From contig CAWEUM010000005.1 of NCBI GenBank assembly GCA_963812255.1, forward strand, positions 868,001 through 932,000: a stretch of 64,000 nucleotides of DNA, in the 5' to 3' direction. The DNA comes from DATJGR01 sp963812255. GTDB lineage: Bacteria; Pseudomonadota; Gammaproteobacteria; Pseudomonadales; Azotimanducaceae. This document shows, in pieces, positions 25,589 to 33,847 of this stretch; positions within the stretch are counted from its first letter, which is position 1, and every line of letters starts with the position of its first letter. The position numbers and the translations under genes were made by a program. Under the pieces are notes generated by a model. The model was given only the letters and a program-made list of their open reading frames with translations. It ran no database searches and was not told where the DNA came from.

Positions 25589-26506
25589 ATGGGTAGACTG
25601 ACCGGGCGTGTCGCGGTGATCACCGGAGCCGGTCGCGGTATCGGCGCCGAGATCGCCAAACTCATGGCACAGCAAGGTGCGAAAATCGTCGTCAACGATC
25701 TCGGTGGCAACACCGACGGCAGCGGAACCGGCAAGATCGCCGACGACGTGGTCGCGCAGATCCGCGCGGCCGGCGGCGAAGCAGTCGCAAACACCCAGTC
25801 GGTTGCCGACGTGGCAGGTGGTGAGTCGCTGCTCGCGGCCGCGCTGGATGCATTCGGCGGCATGGACATTCTCGTCAACAATGCCGGAATCCTGCGCGAC
25901 AAGACGATCTTCAACATGGAAGAGTCCGACTGGGACGCGGTGCTGGCGGTGCATCTGAAAGGTCACTACTGTTGCTCGCGGCCGTTTGCGCAGTACATCC
26001 GGGAACAGAATCGCACCAACTGCCGAATCATCAATTTCTCGAGTGTGTCGGGCCTGTTCGGAAACTTCGGTCAGGCCAACTATGGCGCAGCAAAGGCCGG
26101 TATCGCCGGATTCTCCCGCGTGCTCGCGCTGGAGCTTGCAAAGTACGGCTGCACTGTCAACACGATATCGCCCGGTGCGCTGACGCGCATGACGATTCCG
26201 CTGCGCGAGGCCCGCGGCGAAAAAGTGACCGACGATGAACTCGAAGCCGGCGGGCCGCAACACGTCGCGCCAATCGTCACATGGCTCGCATCGGAGAGTG
26301 CGTCTTCGGTGTCCAGCCAGATTTTCCACGCCGCACGCGGATCAATCGGCATCATGCAACAGCCAGCGATCGTCAAGTCGTTCAAGAAGACCAAGTCGGA
26401 GTGGACGCTCGACGAACTCGACCGTTACGTGCCGATGCTCGTCGATGCGCGCAAAGCCCACGATGCCGCGGTGAAGGACGCCGGCAAATCGGTCGCCATC
26501 GACTGA
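25589..26506 (+). CDS. Short-chain dehydrogenase, HSD17B4-like 3-hydroxyacyl-CoA type
   Basis: This 305-residue NAD(P)-dependent SDR resembles the dehydrogenase part of the type 2 peroxisomal multifunctional enzyme. The cofactor motif is TGAGRGIGAE, with the following strand VNDLGGNTDGSG. NNAGILRDKTIFNMEESDWD is the HSD17B4-type segment, and the catalytic residues are Ser in NFSSVSG and Tyr-Lys in YGAAK. The last 60 residues extend past the usual SDR end, as in that family. It lies 52 bases after the acyl-CoA dehydrogenase and probably carries out the third beta-oxidation step with it. Confidence 0.88.
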   Translation: MGRLTGRVAVITGAGRGIGAEIAKLMAQQGAKIVVNDLGGNTDGSGTGKIADDVVAQIRAAGGEAVANTQSVADVAGGESLLAAALDAFGGMDILVNNAGILRDKTIFNMEESDWDAVLAVHLKGHYCCSRPFAQYIREQNRTNCRIINFSSVSGLFGNFGQANYGAAKAGIAGFSRVLALELAKYGCTVNTISPGALTRMTIPLREARGEKVTDDELEAGGPQHVAPIVTWLASESASSVSSQIFHAARGSIGIMQQPAIVKSFKKTKSEWTLDELDRYVPMLVDARKAHDAAVKDAGKSVAID

Positions 26507-26512
26507 GCAGAC

Positions 26513-26539
26513 GGCGGGTCAGAGCGACCCTGACCCGCC
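26513..26539. terminator. Hairpin between convergent SDR and barrel genes
   Basis: The arms GGCGGGTCAG (26513-26522) and CTGACCCGCC (26530-26539) match perfectly over 10 bases with a 7-base loop. It lies between two convergent stop codons and can serve both strands, although neither side has a strong T-run. Confidence 0.65.
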
Positions 26540-26549
26540 CTTCTCCCGC

Positions 26550-27800
26550 TTACCAGTAGTACGTCCAACGCAGGTACCATTGCGAACCGCCGCCGGTCGT
26601 CAGGCCGATGGCAGGTGCCGGCAGGTCGACCGCGCCATACTCATCGCCCCTGCCACCGAGGTTTTTCACATAGCCGGCGTCGAAACGCTGGGCATCGCTC
26701 GCCTCGTATGCCACCTGTGTCTGCACCAGGCTGGAGCCGTCATGCAGGTTGGTAATCAACGTCAAGGTCTGATTGATGAGAGGATGCCATCGCAACTGGG
26801 CGCCGAGCGCGGTGTAGTCCTGCATCAGCGTAAACACTTCGCCGCGCACCAGCCGCTGTGTCAATGCCTTCGGTAGCCTGGTCAGATTCACCGGTTGAGT
26901 ATTGGTACCGAAGCCATTGTGAAAATACTCACCGAATACGTACCAGTCGTGTTCGAGCCACGTGAAGCTGTAGTCGAGATTGACGATCCCCGACAATTTA
27001 TAGCCGCCGGTATCGAGGTGCGTCAGCAGCCAGTCCGTTCGCACCAGCGCGCCGCCGATCGCATGCTTGATGCTGACGCCGAACACTTCGTCGCGGAAGT
27101 GCCGGCCGCCGAGCAACTCGAACTCCGTGCTGCCGATCGCCCCGTGCCATTTGCCGCCGAACGAATCGACCGACGTCGTGCGCTGCCCTTCGGCGTTGCG
27201 CCGAAACACCCCAACGAGTTGCCAGTCGCTGTTGCCCTGCGTGACGCCATCGATCTTGACCAGGTCTTCACCCGGCTTGTAGTCACGATCGACGGTGGTT
27301 GGCGCGAACGGCGCAAAGATGTCGAGCGGCTGAAACACGATACCGCTGCCCCAGCTGATCGCATCGCGGCCCACGGTCAGACCCCAGTGCTCGGCGCGAT
27401 ATTCCAACGCCAGCCGATCGAAACGTTGGATGACCTCGTGACGTGGCCCGTCTTCGAGCGTCCAGGTCAGATCCATGTAGCGAAACCGATCGTTGCGCGG
27501 CGTTTGATCCAGCGTGTCCTGCGGATTGGCATCGAAGGCGAATTGATCGCCGACTTGGTACAACGTCGTCAGCGCGGCATCGAGATGCCACCCGCCTGGC
27601 AGCGCGTCATTGAACATCAGTCGTAGGTCGCTACTGCCTTCGTACGTCGGCGTCCCGTCGACGATGCGTTGCACGTCATCGTCCGGCAGCAACTGGGTAT
27701 TTCCGAACAGTCTCAGGCGCGCGTCGAGGTCCCACGCGCGGGCTGCCGACGCCGCCATCGCGGCTGCAACAAACAGCGTGATAGGCATCGTAGCCTTCAT
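26550..27800 (-). CDS. Outer-membrane beta-barrel protein of the exporter operon
   Basis: This 416-residue protein has a signal peptide ending SAARA and then many alternating, aromatic-rich strands, finishing in WYLRWTYYW with a C-terminal aromatic residue, the usual outer-membrane assembly signal. Segments such as GLTVGRDAISWGSGIVFQPLDIFAPF resemble DUF1302-like or other large barrels often encoded beside lipid exporters. It is the last gene of the operon and its start overlaps the ATPase stop by 4 bases. I infer that it is the outer-membrane receiver or channel of the ABC system. Confidence 0.8.
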   Translation of the reverse strand: MKATMPITLFVAAAMAASAARAWDLDARLRLFGNTQLLPDDDVQRIVDGTPTYEGSSDLRLMFNDALPGGWHLDAALTTLYQVGDQFAFDANPQDTLDQTPRNDRFRYMDLTWTLEDGPRHEVIQRFDRLALEYRAEHWGLTVGRDAISWGSGIVFQPLDIFAPFAPTTVDRDYKPGEDLVKIDGVTQGNSDWQLVGVFRRNAEGQRTTSVDSFGGKWHGAIGSTEFELLGGRHFRDEVFGVSIKHAIGGALVRTDWLLTHLDTGGYKLSGIVNLDYSFTWLEHDWYVFGEYFHNGFGTNTQPVNLTRLPKALTQRLVRGEVFTLMQDYTALGAQLRWHPLINQTLTLITNLHDGSSLVQTQVAYEASDAQRFDAGYVKNLGGRGDEYGAVDLPAPAIGLTTGGGSQWYLRWTYYW

Positions 27801-28519
27801 GCGGTTTCGCTGACGGTATCCTCGGTGGCGAGCTGATCCGAGACGATGCGGCCATCTTTCAGCTGCACCCGGCGACGCGCAAAGCGCATCACCATCGGGT
27901 CGTGCGTCGCGGTCACGATCGTGACGCCACGCTCGACATTGATGCGTCTGAACAGCTCCAGTAATCCCTGCGTAGTCTGCGAGTCCAGATTGGCGCTCGG
28001 TTCGTCCGCCAGCAGCAGCGCGGGCGCCGTCACGATCGCACGCGCCACCGCAACGCGTTGCTGCTGGCCGCCCGACAGATCACCCGGGCGGCGGTCCGCG
28101 AGATCCGCCATGCCGAGCGAATCCAGCATCTCGAGCGCGCGGCGATGACGCTCGGCCGCCGCGACACCCTGCAACTGCATGATGAATTCGACGTTCTCTC
28201 GCGCCGACAACACCGGTATCAGATTGTAGGCTTGGAACACGAAACCAATTTTGGTGAGGCGCAAGTCCGCCAGCTGTGCCTCATTGAGACCGGCCAGCGC
28301 GACCCCGTCGACGTGGATCTCGCCCTCGCTCGGTCGGTCGAGCGCGCCGATCAGATTCAGCAAGGTCGTCTTACCGGAGCCGGACGGTCCGGCCAGCGCG
28401 ACGAATTCGCCTCGCGCCACATCCAGGTCGACCGCCGTCAACGCGTTCACCGGCACGGCATCCGTGTTGTAGATGCGGCTCAGATTGCGGCACTTCACCA
28501 CCAAGTCGTCATGTCCCAT
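27797..28519 (-). CDS. ABC transporter ATPase, LolD/MacB type
   Basis: This 240-residue ATPase belongs to the LolD/MacB/FtsE group. Walker A is GPSGSGKTT, the Q-loop is in GFVFQAYNLIPVLSARENVEF, the signature is LSGGQQQRVAVARA, Walker B is LLLADEPSANLD and the H-loop is TATHD. The FQAYNLIP segment is diagnostic of this group, whose complexes are mechanotransmitters acting on periplasmic or outer-leaflet substrates rather than classical transporters. It is the only ATPase for three permease genes upstream. The gap to the permease gene is 3 bases. Confidence 0.95.
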   Translation of the reverse strand: MGHDDLVVKCRNLSRIYNTDAVPVNALTAVDLDVARGEFVALAGPSGSGKTTLLNLIGALDRPSEGEIHVDGVALAGLNEAQLADLRLTKIGFVFQAYNLIPVLSARENVEFIMQLQGVAAAERHRRALEMLDSLGMADLADRRPGDLSGGQQQRVAVARAIVTAPALLLADEPSANLDSQTTQGLLELFRRINVERGVTIVTATHDPMVMRFARRRVQLKDGRIVSDQLATEDTVSETA

Positions 28520-28522
28520 CCC

Positions 28523-29737
28523 TCACCTCCTCAACGCGTCGAGCGGTTTGATGCGCACCGCGCGCCATGCCGGGTAGGCGCTGGCAATCACCGCCAGTGC
28601 GAGCGCCATTGAAGCCAATGTCACGATATCCGCCGTGACCAGATGCGGTACCAGACGGCCACGCATGCCCCACATCTCGACCCCTGCGGCATAGTTGGAC
28701 AGATCGATTCCGCCGGACAGATAGTGGATCAGCCCGATGCCGACGACGATCCCGCCGAGCAGCGCGAAGGCCACGATCAGCACCGACTCGATGACCACCT
28801 GGACCACCACGGCGCCGGGTCGCATGCCTAGCGCGCGCAGCATGCCGAACTCACTCACCCGCTCCAGCACCGCGGTGATCAACGAATTGATCAGGCCGAA
28901 CGCGAGCGCCAGCAACAGGATGACGAACCAGATCGTAATGCCGACATCGGAGAATTGAACCATCGCCGCAGCCTGCGGCTCCAGTTGACGCCAGCTGAAT
29001 ACGTCGCGCGGCTGCATCTGTTTGGACAGCGCGCGATCTGCGGCCGCTGTGTACTTGTCGTTTCGCAAACGTACCGAGATCTCGGTGACATCGCGGGTAC
29101 CCAACATTTTCTGCAAGGGGCGGATACCGGTGAACGCAAACGTCTTTTCGAGCGCGGTGCCCGGCGCGTCGTAAAGCCCCGCGATCCGGTACCCCACCTC
29201 TCGGTTCAGACCGTCGGCACCCTGTGTCATAACGACGACGCGACGCCCAACGGTCGTTTCGAGCCGCGCTGCAAGCTCCGCGCCCAACAGGATGCGACCA
29301 TCGTCGCGGTCTCGGAGCATGTCACCCCGAATCGACGCGTCGGCCAGAAACGACATCGTGCGCTCGTCGCGCGGGTCGATGCCGACGAGCGTAATGCCAC
29401 GCGTCTCTCGCTCCGAAATCACCACAGCCGGAACGCGCACCCGCCGCGTCCAACCGAGCACTTCGGCGGCAGGAATGTTCGGTCGAAAGGATTTGTCGAC
29501 TGCGAAGCCGCGCTCGATGGACGGATCCTCGCGGTAGCCCGGCGCCAGCACCTTCAGGTTGCCGGACAGGTTTGCCACCGCGTCACGCATCATGTCGCGC
29601 TGCATACCGCGGATCAGGCTCCCGAGCAGCAGGCACGCGGCGATCGCGACGAGGATCGCCACGAACAACATCAGATTGCGCCGCCGATACCGCCACAGAT
29701 TGCGCCAGCTCAATCGCACGAGCAGTCCCAGCGGCAT
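28523..29737 (-). CDS. FtsX/MacB-type ABC permease, third of three
   Basis: This 404-residue membrane protein has one N-terminal span at about residues 24-44, a large periplasmic domain to about 275, and three C-terminal spans with the FtsX-family coupling motif ERVSEFGMLRALGMRPG. It begins LSWRNLWRYRRRN, a motif shared by all three permeases. It has a different periplasmic domain from its two sisters, for example WRQLEPQAAAMVQF rather than the LPWQRLMPD type. It ends the permease run and lies 3 bases from its neighbours on both sides. Confidence 0.92.
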   Translation of the reverse strand: MPLGLLVRLSWRNLWRYRRRNLMLFVAILVAIAACLLLGSLIRGMQRDMMRDAVANLSGNLKVLAPGYREDPSIERGFAVDKSFRPNIPAAEVLGWTRRVRVPAVVISERETRGITLVGIDPRDERTMSFLADASIRGDMLRDRDDGRILLGAELAARLETTVGRRVVVMTQGADGLNREVGYRIAGLYDAPGTALEKTFAFTGIRPLQKMLGTRDVTEISVRLRNDKYTAAADRALSKQMQPRDVFSWRQLEPQAAAMVQFSDVGITIWFVILLLALAFGLINSLITAVLERVSEFGMLRALGMRPGAVVVQVVIESVLIVAFALLGGIVVGIGLIHYLSGGIDLSNYAAGVEMWGMRGRLVPHLVTADIVTLASMALALAVIASAYPAWRAVRIKPLDALRR

Positions 29738-29740
29738 CCG

Positions 29741-31072
29741 TCAGCCCCTCAAACGCAATGCATCCACCGGCACCAGCTTGCGGATGCGCAAGGCCGGTAT
29801 CAGCGCCGCGAATTGCGTTGCGAACAGCATCAGCAGTGGCGCGAACAGCACGGTTCGCACGTCGAGCGCCGGATAAATGCGATCCGGCAGATGAAAGCGC
29901 CGGGCAAGATCGCCAACTGTCTCTCCCAGCGGAATGCCGACATGCGCCAGCACGCCCATCAGCGAACTCGCCACCGTGACACCGATCACGGCGCCCAGCA
30001 ACGTCAAGGCCGCCGCCTCGAGTTGCAGCACCGCGACGATCCCGCGCGGGCGCATTCCAATCGCCAGTAGCATGCCGAACTCGCGCGTGCGTTCGAACAC
30101 CGACATCATGAAGCTGTTGAAAATGCTGAACGTCACCAGCAGCGCGATCAGCGCCAGCATCAGCAATGTTCCGGCGCGCTTCAACGCCATCGTCTGCGCG
30201 ACGTCCGGCATCAGGCGCTGCCATGGCAAAACCGACAGGTCCGACCCAAACGGCGCGATCGCCGCATCGATCCGCGGCAGCAGGGCGCCGACGTTTTCGA
30301 AGTCTGCAACCCGCGCAACGATCACCTGCGCCTGATCACCGAGGCCGAATTCGCTTTGAAACGCCGACAGTTGAACTTCGATCAAGCCGCGGTCCAGATC
30401 CGCGGATCCGCTGTCGACGATGCCCGCAATCGTCAGCGACAGTGCAGCGACACCGCCATCCAGCTTGCTGCCGAGCAGCACGATTTCGTCGCCCAGTTTG
30501 GCGCCGAGATTGCGCGCCATCGCGGAACCGACGACGGCGTCGGTTGGGCCCTCGACATAGCGCCCTTCGTGCACCATCGCCGGCAGCGATGACACCGACG
30601 GCTCCGCCTGTGGGTCCACCCCGATGACCCGGGCGCCAAAACTGCGTTCACCGAACGAGACGAGCGCAAAGCCCACCGCGCGCTGGGCGACCGCCGTCAC
30701 ACCGGGAACCGCCACCAATGTCCGGGCAACCGCAGTCGCATCCGGCACCAGATTGCGCAGCGACGGATCATCCGCATAGGCCCGATTCTGAATCTGCAGG
30801 TGCCCGGTCAGCAGACGGGTCGCATTGTCGGCCATCGCGGCCATCGCGCCGCCCTGCAGCGAATAGGCCGAGACGATCAGCAGCACTGCGAAGGCGACGC
30901 CAAGCGCGGTGATCCACGTGCGTAGACGGTTGCGCCATAGGTTGCGCCACGCCAGCGGACCGGTCAGGCCAAAACCGGCCCCACGGGCGAACGCCGTTGG
31001 CGACAGCGGCGGCGCCGCAGCGGCACGTGTATCGCGATGTGCTTGATCGGGGCTCGGCAACTCACGCGGCAC
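29741..31072 (-). CDS. FtsX/MacB-type ABC permease, second of three
   Basis: This is a 443-residue permease of the same architecture: LAWRNLWRNRLRTW, first span, periplasmic domain, then three spans with ERTREFGMLLAIGMRPRG. It closely resembles the first permease (shared motifs LLGSKLDGG and LLGNTETGG, and DRGLIEVQ and DRALIEVP), so the pair probably arose by duplication. The GTG at 31072 is chosen because GGAGG lies 6 bases upstream; it overlaps the end of the first permease by 11 bases. Its N-terminus has an extra proline and alanine-rich stretch of about 35 residues before the first span. Confidence 0.9.
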   Translation of the reverse strand: MPRELPSPDQAHRDTRAAAAPPLSPTAFARGAGFGLTGPLAWRNLWRNRLRTWITALGVAFAVLLIVSAYSLQGGAMAAMADNATRLLTGHLQIQNRAYADDPSLRNLVPDATAVARTLVAVPGVTAVAQRAVGFALVSFGERSFGARVIGVDPQAEPSVSSLPAMVHEGRYVEGPTDAVVGSAMARNLGAKLGDEIVLLGSKLDGGVAALSLTIAGIVDSGSADLDRGLIEVQLSAFQSEFGLGDQAQVIVARVADFENVGALLPRIDAAIAPFGSDLSVLPWQRLMPDVAQTMALKRAGTLLMLALIALLVTFSIFNSFMMSVFERTREFGMLLAIGMRPRGIVAVLQLEAAALTLLGAVIGVTVASSLMGVLAHVGIPLGETVGDLARRFHLPDRIYPALDVRTVLFAPLLMLFATQFAALIPALRIRKLVPVDALRLRG

Positions 31073-32333
31073 GCAACGCCTCCACCGGTTGGATGTGGCG
31101 CACGCGCAATGCCGGCAGCAGCGCGGCAATCTGGACACAGACGATCATCAGTACCACCGGCCGGGCCGCCACCACACCTGCCAGGCTGGGATACAGCCGA
31201 TCAGCCAGATGAAACGAGCGCATGGCCGCACCGGCGTCGCCCAGCGGGATACCGACGTGGCCCGTCCACAGCACCAGTGGCACCCCGACGATCAATCCGG
31301 CCATGCAGCCGATCAGCGACAATGCACCCGCCTCGAGTTGCAGCATGACGATCAGCGCGCGCGGCCGCATGCCCATCGCCAGCAGCATGCCGAATTCGCG
31401 CGAGCGTTCGAACACCGTCATCAGAAAGCCGTTGAGCACACCGATCGTCACCACCGCGGCGAGTATGCCGTACATGACATTGCCAAATCCGCGATCGATC
31501 AGGATCGCCTGCCTCAGACCCGGAATCAGCGTCTGCCAGTCGAGTACGACCTCATCCTGCGACACCTGCTGACGTAACGCCGTCGCTACCGAGTCGGACG
31601 CCGCCGGTGAGCGGGTCCGTATGACGATGGCGTGCGCCGAATCGTGCATTTCGAACCCGTCGGCCACCGTCTCGAACGGCACTTCGATCAGCGCGCGGTC
31701 GAGTTCGGCGGTGCCCGAGGAAAACGTCCCGACCAGGGTCACCGCCAACGTCGCCATGCCACCCGTCTCAGTATTGCCGAGCAGCACGATCTGATCGCCC
31801 ACCCTGACGCCGAGGTTGCGAGCGAGGGTTTCGCCTGCGTATGCCTCCGAACCGCCGCGCAGGTAGCGTCCCTCGCTGATCAGCTTCGGCACATTCGACA
31901 CCGCGGCTTCAGCGCGCGGGTCCACGCCGTACAGTTGCGCACCCAGGCTGCGGTCGTCACCAGACGCCAACACAAATGCTTCGATCCTGGGCGCTGCGGC
32001 AACCACCCCGGCAACCCTACGCACCCTTGTCACCAAGTCAGTGGCACCGTCCAGGGTGTTGTCGATGTGCGGATCGTCGTGAAAGCCGGTGCGCTGAATC
32101 TGCACCTGGCCGTCGAGAAGACCGGTCGCATTGGCGATCATGCTGGCGTAAGTACCGGCCTGCATCGACATCGAGAACAGCAGCAGCGCAACGGCAAAGC
32201 CGATCGAACAACTCGACAGCAACGTGCGGCGGCGGTTGCGCCACAGATTGCGCCACGCGATCGACACGACCAGCGGCAACGATGCGGCAACGCGACGCCG
32301 ACGCGTAGTTGCTGCCCACGTCGCCACGCTCAT
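31062..32333 (-). CDS. FtsX/MacB-type ABC permease, first of three
   Basis: This 423-residue permease begins with IAWRNLWRNRRRTLLSS and one span at about residues 40-58. A periplasmic MacB-like core domain follows, then three spans beginning near GNVMYGILAAV with the coupling motif ERSREFGMLLAMGMRPR. Its ATG overlaps the LolA-like stop codon as ATGA. As with LolC and LolE, the periplasmic domain would take or hand over the substrate. The likely partner is the LolA-like protein encoded just upstream. Confidence 0.92.
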   Translation of the reverse strand: MSVATWAATTRRRRVAASLPLVVSIAWRNLWRNRRRTLLSSCSIGFAVALLLFSMSMQAGTYASMIANATGLLDGQVQIQRTGFHDDPHIDNTLDGATDLVTRVRRVAGVVAAAPRIEAFVLASGDDRSLGAQLYGVDPRAEAAVSNVPKLISEGRYLRGGSEAYAGETLARNLGVRVGDQIVLLGNTETGGMATLAVTLVGTFSSGTAELDRALIEVPFETVADGFEMHDSAHAIVIRTRSPAASDSVATALRQQVSQDEVVLDWQTLIPGLRQAILIDRGFGNVMYGILAAVVTIGVLNGFLMTVFERSREFGMLLAMGMRPRALIVMLQLEAGALSLIGCMAGLIVGVPLVLWTGHVGIPLGDAGAAMRSFHLADRLYPSLAGVVAARPVVLMIVCVQIAALLPALRVRHIQPVEALRAA

Positions 32334-33139
32334 CCACTACGGCCCGACTGCAACGCAAATACCGTGAACAGTCCGGAATCGATCGGAATGTCGAACTTCG
32401 CCTGAACGTAGGCGATCTCGGTCCACTGACCGGGTTTGTCGAGCGGAACCATCCGCATCCGGGTCGAAAAAGTGCGTCCACCGAGCGTTTTGATCTCGAG
32501 CGACTCGAGGCGTTTCAACGGTTGCAGCGCCTGGTCGAAGAAGGTCTCGCCGAGCAGCACATGGTCGTCGCGCAGAACGATCTGCTGTTTGCCCCACACC
32601 ACCGGCGCGTCATCGTGCGGTACCGCATCGATCGTGTAGACGCTGTGGCCTTCGCGTTGCTCGGTCGAAACCAGTTCGAGATCGTACTCGTGCAGTAATT
32701 GATCGGTGCGCGACAGATCGTTATAGGAAAAATCGGAGCCTGCCCAACCCTGCGACATCATGCTGTAAGGCAGCCGGATGACGCGGTTCAGCTTGGGGGT
32801 GTAGGTCCACATCTTCTCGCCCAGTTTCAAGGTCGCGTTACCCGCATCCTTGGCGGGTGCGGTAAACCGTATCAGCGCATCCTTTCGGCCGTGGGTCCAC
32901 GCGACCAGGGACGACGAGCGTTCCCAGTCGGGCCGGTGAATCACCATCGTCATGTCGGCATAGGAGGTGGTGCCACGGGTCAGATCGATCATCGCCCCGA
33001 TCAGATCCATCGCACTCGGCGTGGTGGGGGGCGACGGCTCGGCGGCTCGCGCGTCCGGTGCGAGGTTCGACGTCCCGCAAGCGATCGCGCTGGCCAGGGC
33101 GACAGCAAGCGACGCAACACGCCGACGTTGCCAGATCAT
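32330..33139 (-). CDS. LolA-like outer-membrane lipoprotein-sorting protein
   Basis: This 269-residue exported protein is of the LolA-like/COG2834 type, an open barrel that ferries lipids or lipoproteins across the periplasm. Family features are TTSYADMTMVIHRPDWERS, RFTAPAKDAGNATLKLGEKMWTYTPKLNRVIRLP and MMSQGWAGSDFSYNDL. The N-terminus has a signal peptide; a cysteine in SAIAC could make it a lipoprotein, or it may be cleaved after ARA. The ATG at 33139 is preceded by GGAG; a GTG at 33166 lacks a site. It is the first gene of the exporter operon. Confidence 0.88.
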   Translation of the reverse strand: MIWQRRRVASLAVALASAIACGTSNLAPDARAAEPSPPTTPSAMDLIGAMIDLTRGTTSYADMTMVIHRPDWERSSSLVAWTHGRKDALIRFTAPAKDAGNATLKLGEKMWTYTPKLNRVIRLPYSMMSQGWAGSDFSYNDLSRTDQLLHEYDLELVSTEQREGHSVYTIDAVPHDDAPVVWGKQQIVLRDDHVLLGETFFDQALQPLKRLESLEIKTLGGRTFSTRMRMVPLDKPGQWTEIAYVQAKFDIPIDSGLFTVFALQSGRSG

Positions 33140-33181
33140 CCGTATCGCTCCATTTACCGCACCCACGATCTAGGGCATAGT

Positions 33182-33212
33182 TTTATACGCTCTAATTTTT
33201 GACTGTGTCAAA
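33182..33212 (-). promoter_or_regulatory. Exporter operon promoter with overlapping TetR-type operator
   Basis: On the minus strand, the consensus -35 TTGACA (33211-33206) is separated by 18 bases from the -10 TATAAA (33187-33182). The -35 lies inside the palindrome TTTGAC-TGT-GTCAAA (33198-33212). The palindrome ends 5 bases before the ATG of the divergent tetR gene, so one bound dimer could block both genes. Confidence 0.75.
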
Positions 33213-33217
33213 TTAAA

Positions 33218-33823
33218 ATGCTGCTTCGCGAGCAGAAAAAGATCCGTACCCGAACCGACATTCTGGCGGCCGCCAATACATTGATCGCCCGCAAAGGCTA
33301 TGCAAACACCACGATGCGCGAGATCGCCGCCACCGCCAACCTGTCCTACCAGACGCTGTACAACTACTTCCCGAGCAAAGCGCAAATCGTTCAGGCGATG
33401 CTGCTCGACGTCGAGCGCGTCGACGACAAACTCGCCGCCATCATCGCCGGTCCGGGCGGGCTCGTCGCGAAACTACACCTGATCGTCAAACACTATCTCG
33501 ATCGGATCGCGCACCGCGAACGGGCGTTGTGGCGCGAAATCGTGCTCGAGATCATAAAAAGTGCGCCGGACTACCTCGCACTGCAGACCCTGAAGGCCAG
33601 CGCGAGCTATGGGGTCCTGCACACGCTGCTGCGTGACGCGCAGGCCGATGGCGAGCTGGACCCGTATATCGATGTGGACCTGCTGACGCAAACGCTGCAC
33701 GCGATCAGCGATTATGCGTTCCTGCGCTTCGTGCTCGATCCCAATCCGTCCAAGGTCGCGGTGCTCAAAGCGCTGCGCCAACAGGTCGAATTGCTGGTGC
33801 GCCCCTACCTCCGCACCGCCTGA
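33218..33823 (+). CDS. TetR-family transcriptional regulator
   Basis: This 201-residue repressor has an N-terminal helix-turn-helix at about residues 10-57, with ARKGYANTTMREIAATANLSYQTLYNYFPSK, matching the TetR signature, and a helical ligand-binding C-terminal domain. It is transcribed away from the exporter operon with only 78 bases between the two start codons. The ATG lacks a ribosome binding site and the operator palindrome ends 5 bases before it, so the mRNA may be leaderless or poorly translated. It very probably controls the operon and itself; the inducer is unknown. Confidence 0.93.
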   Translation: MLLREQKKIRTRTDILAAANTLIARKGYANTTMREIAATANLSYQTLYNYFPSKAQIVQAMLLDVERVDDKLAAIIAGPGGLVAKLHLIVKHYLDRIAHRERALWREIVLEIIKSAPDYLALQTLKASASYGVLHTLLRDAQADGELDPYIDVDLLTQTLHAISDYAFLRFVLDPNPSKVAVLKALRQQVELLVRPYLRTA

Positions 33824-33847
33824 TCTGCGCAGCGGCTGACGATACGG

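Noticed and set aside
28955..30070. A 371-codon frame opposite the second and third permease genes
   Set aside because: Composition is that of an antisense shadow (R, H, Q, P rich), with no start signal and no motif.
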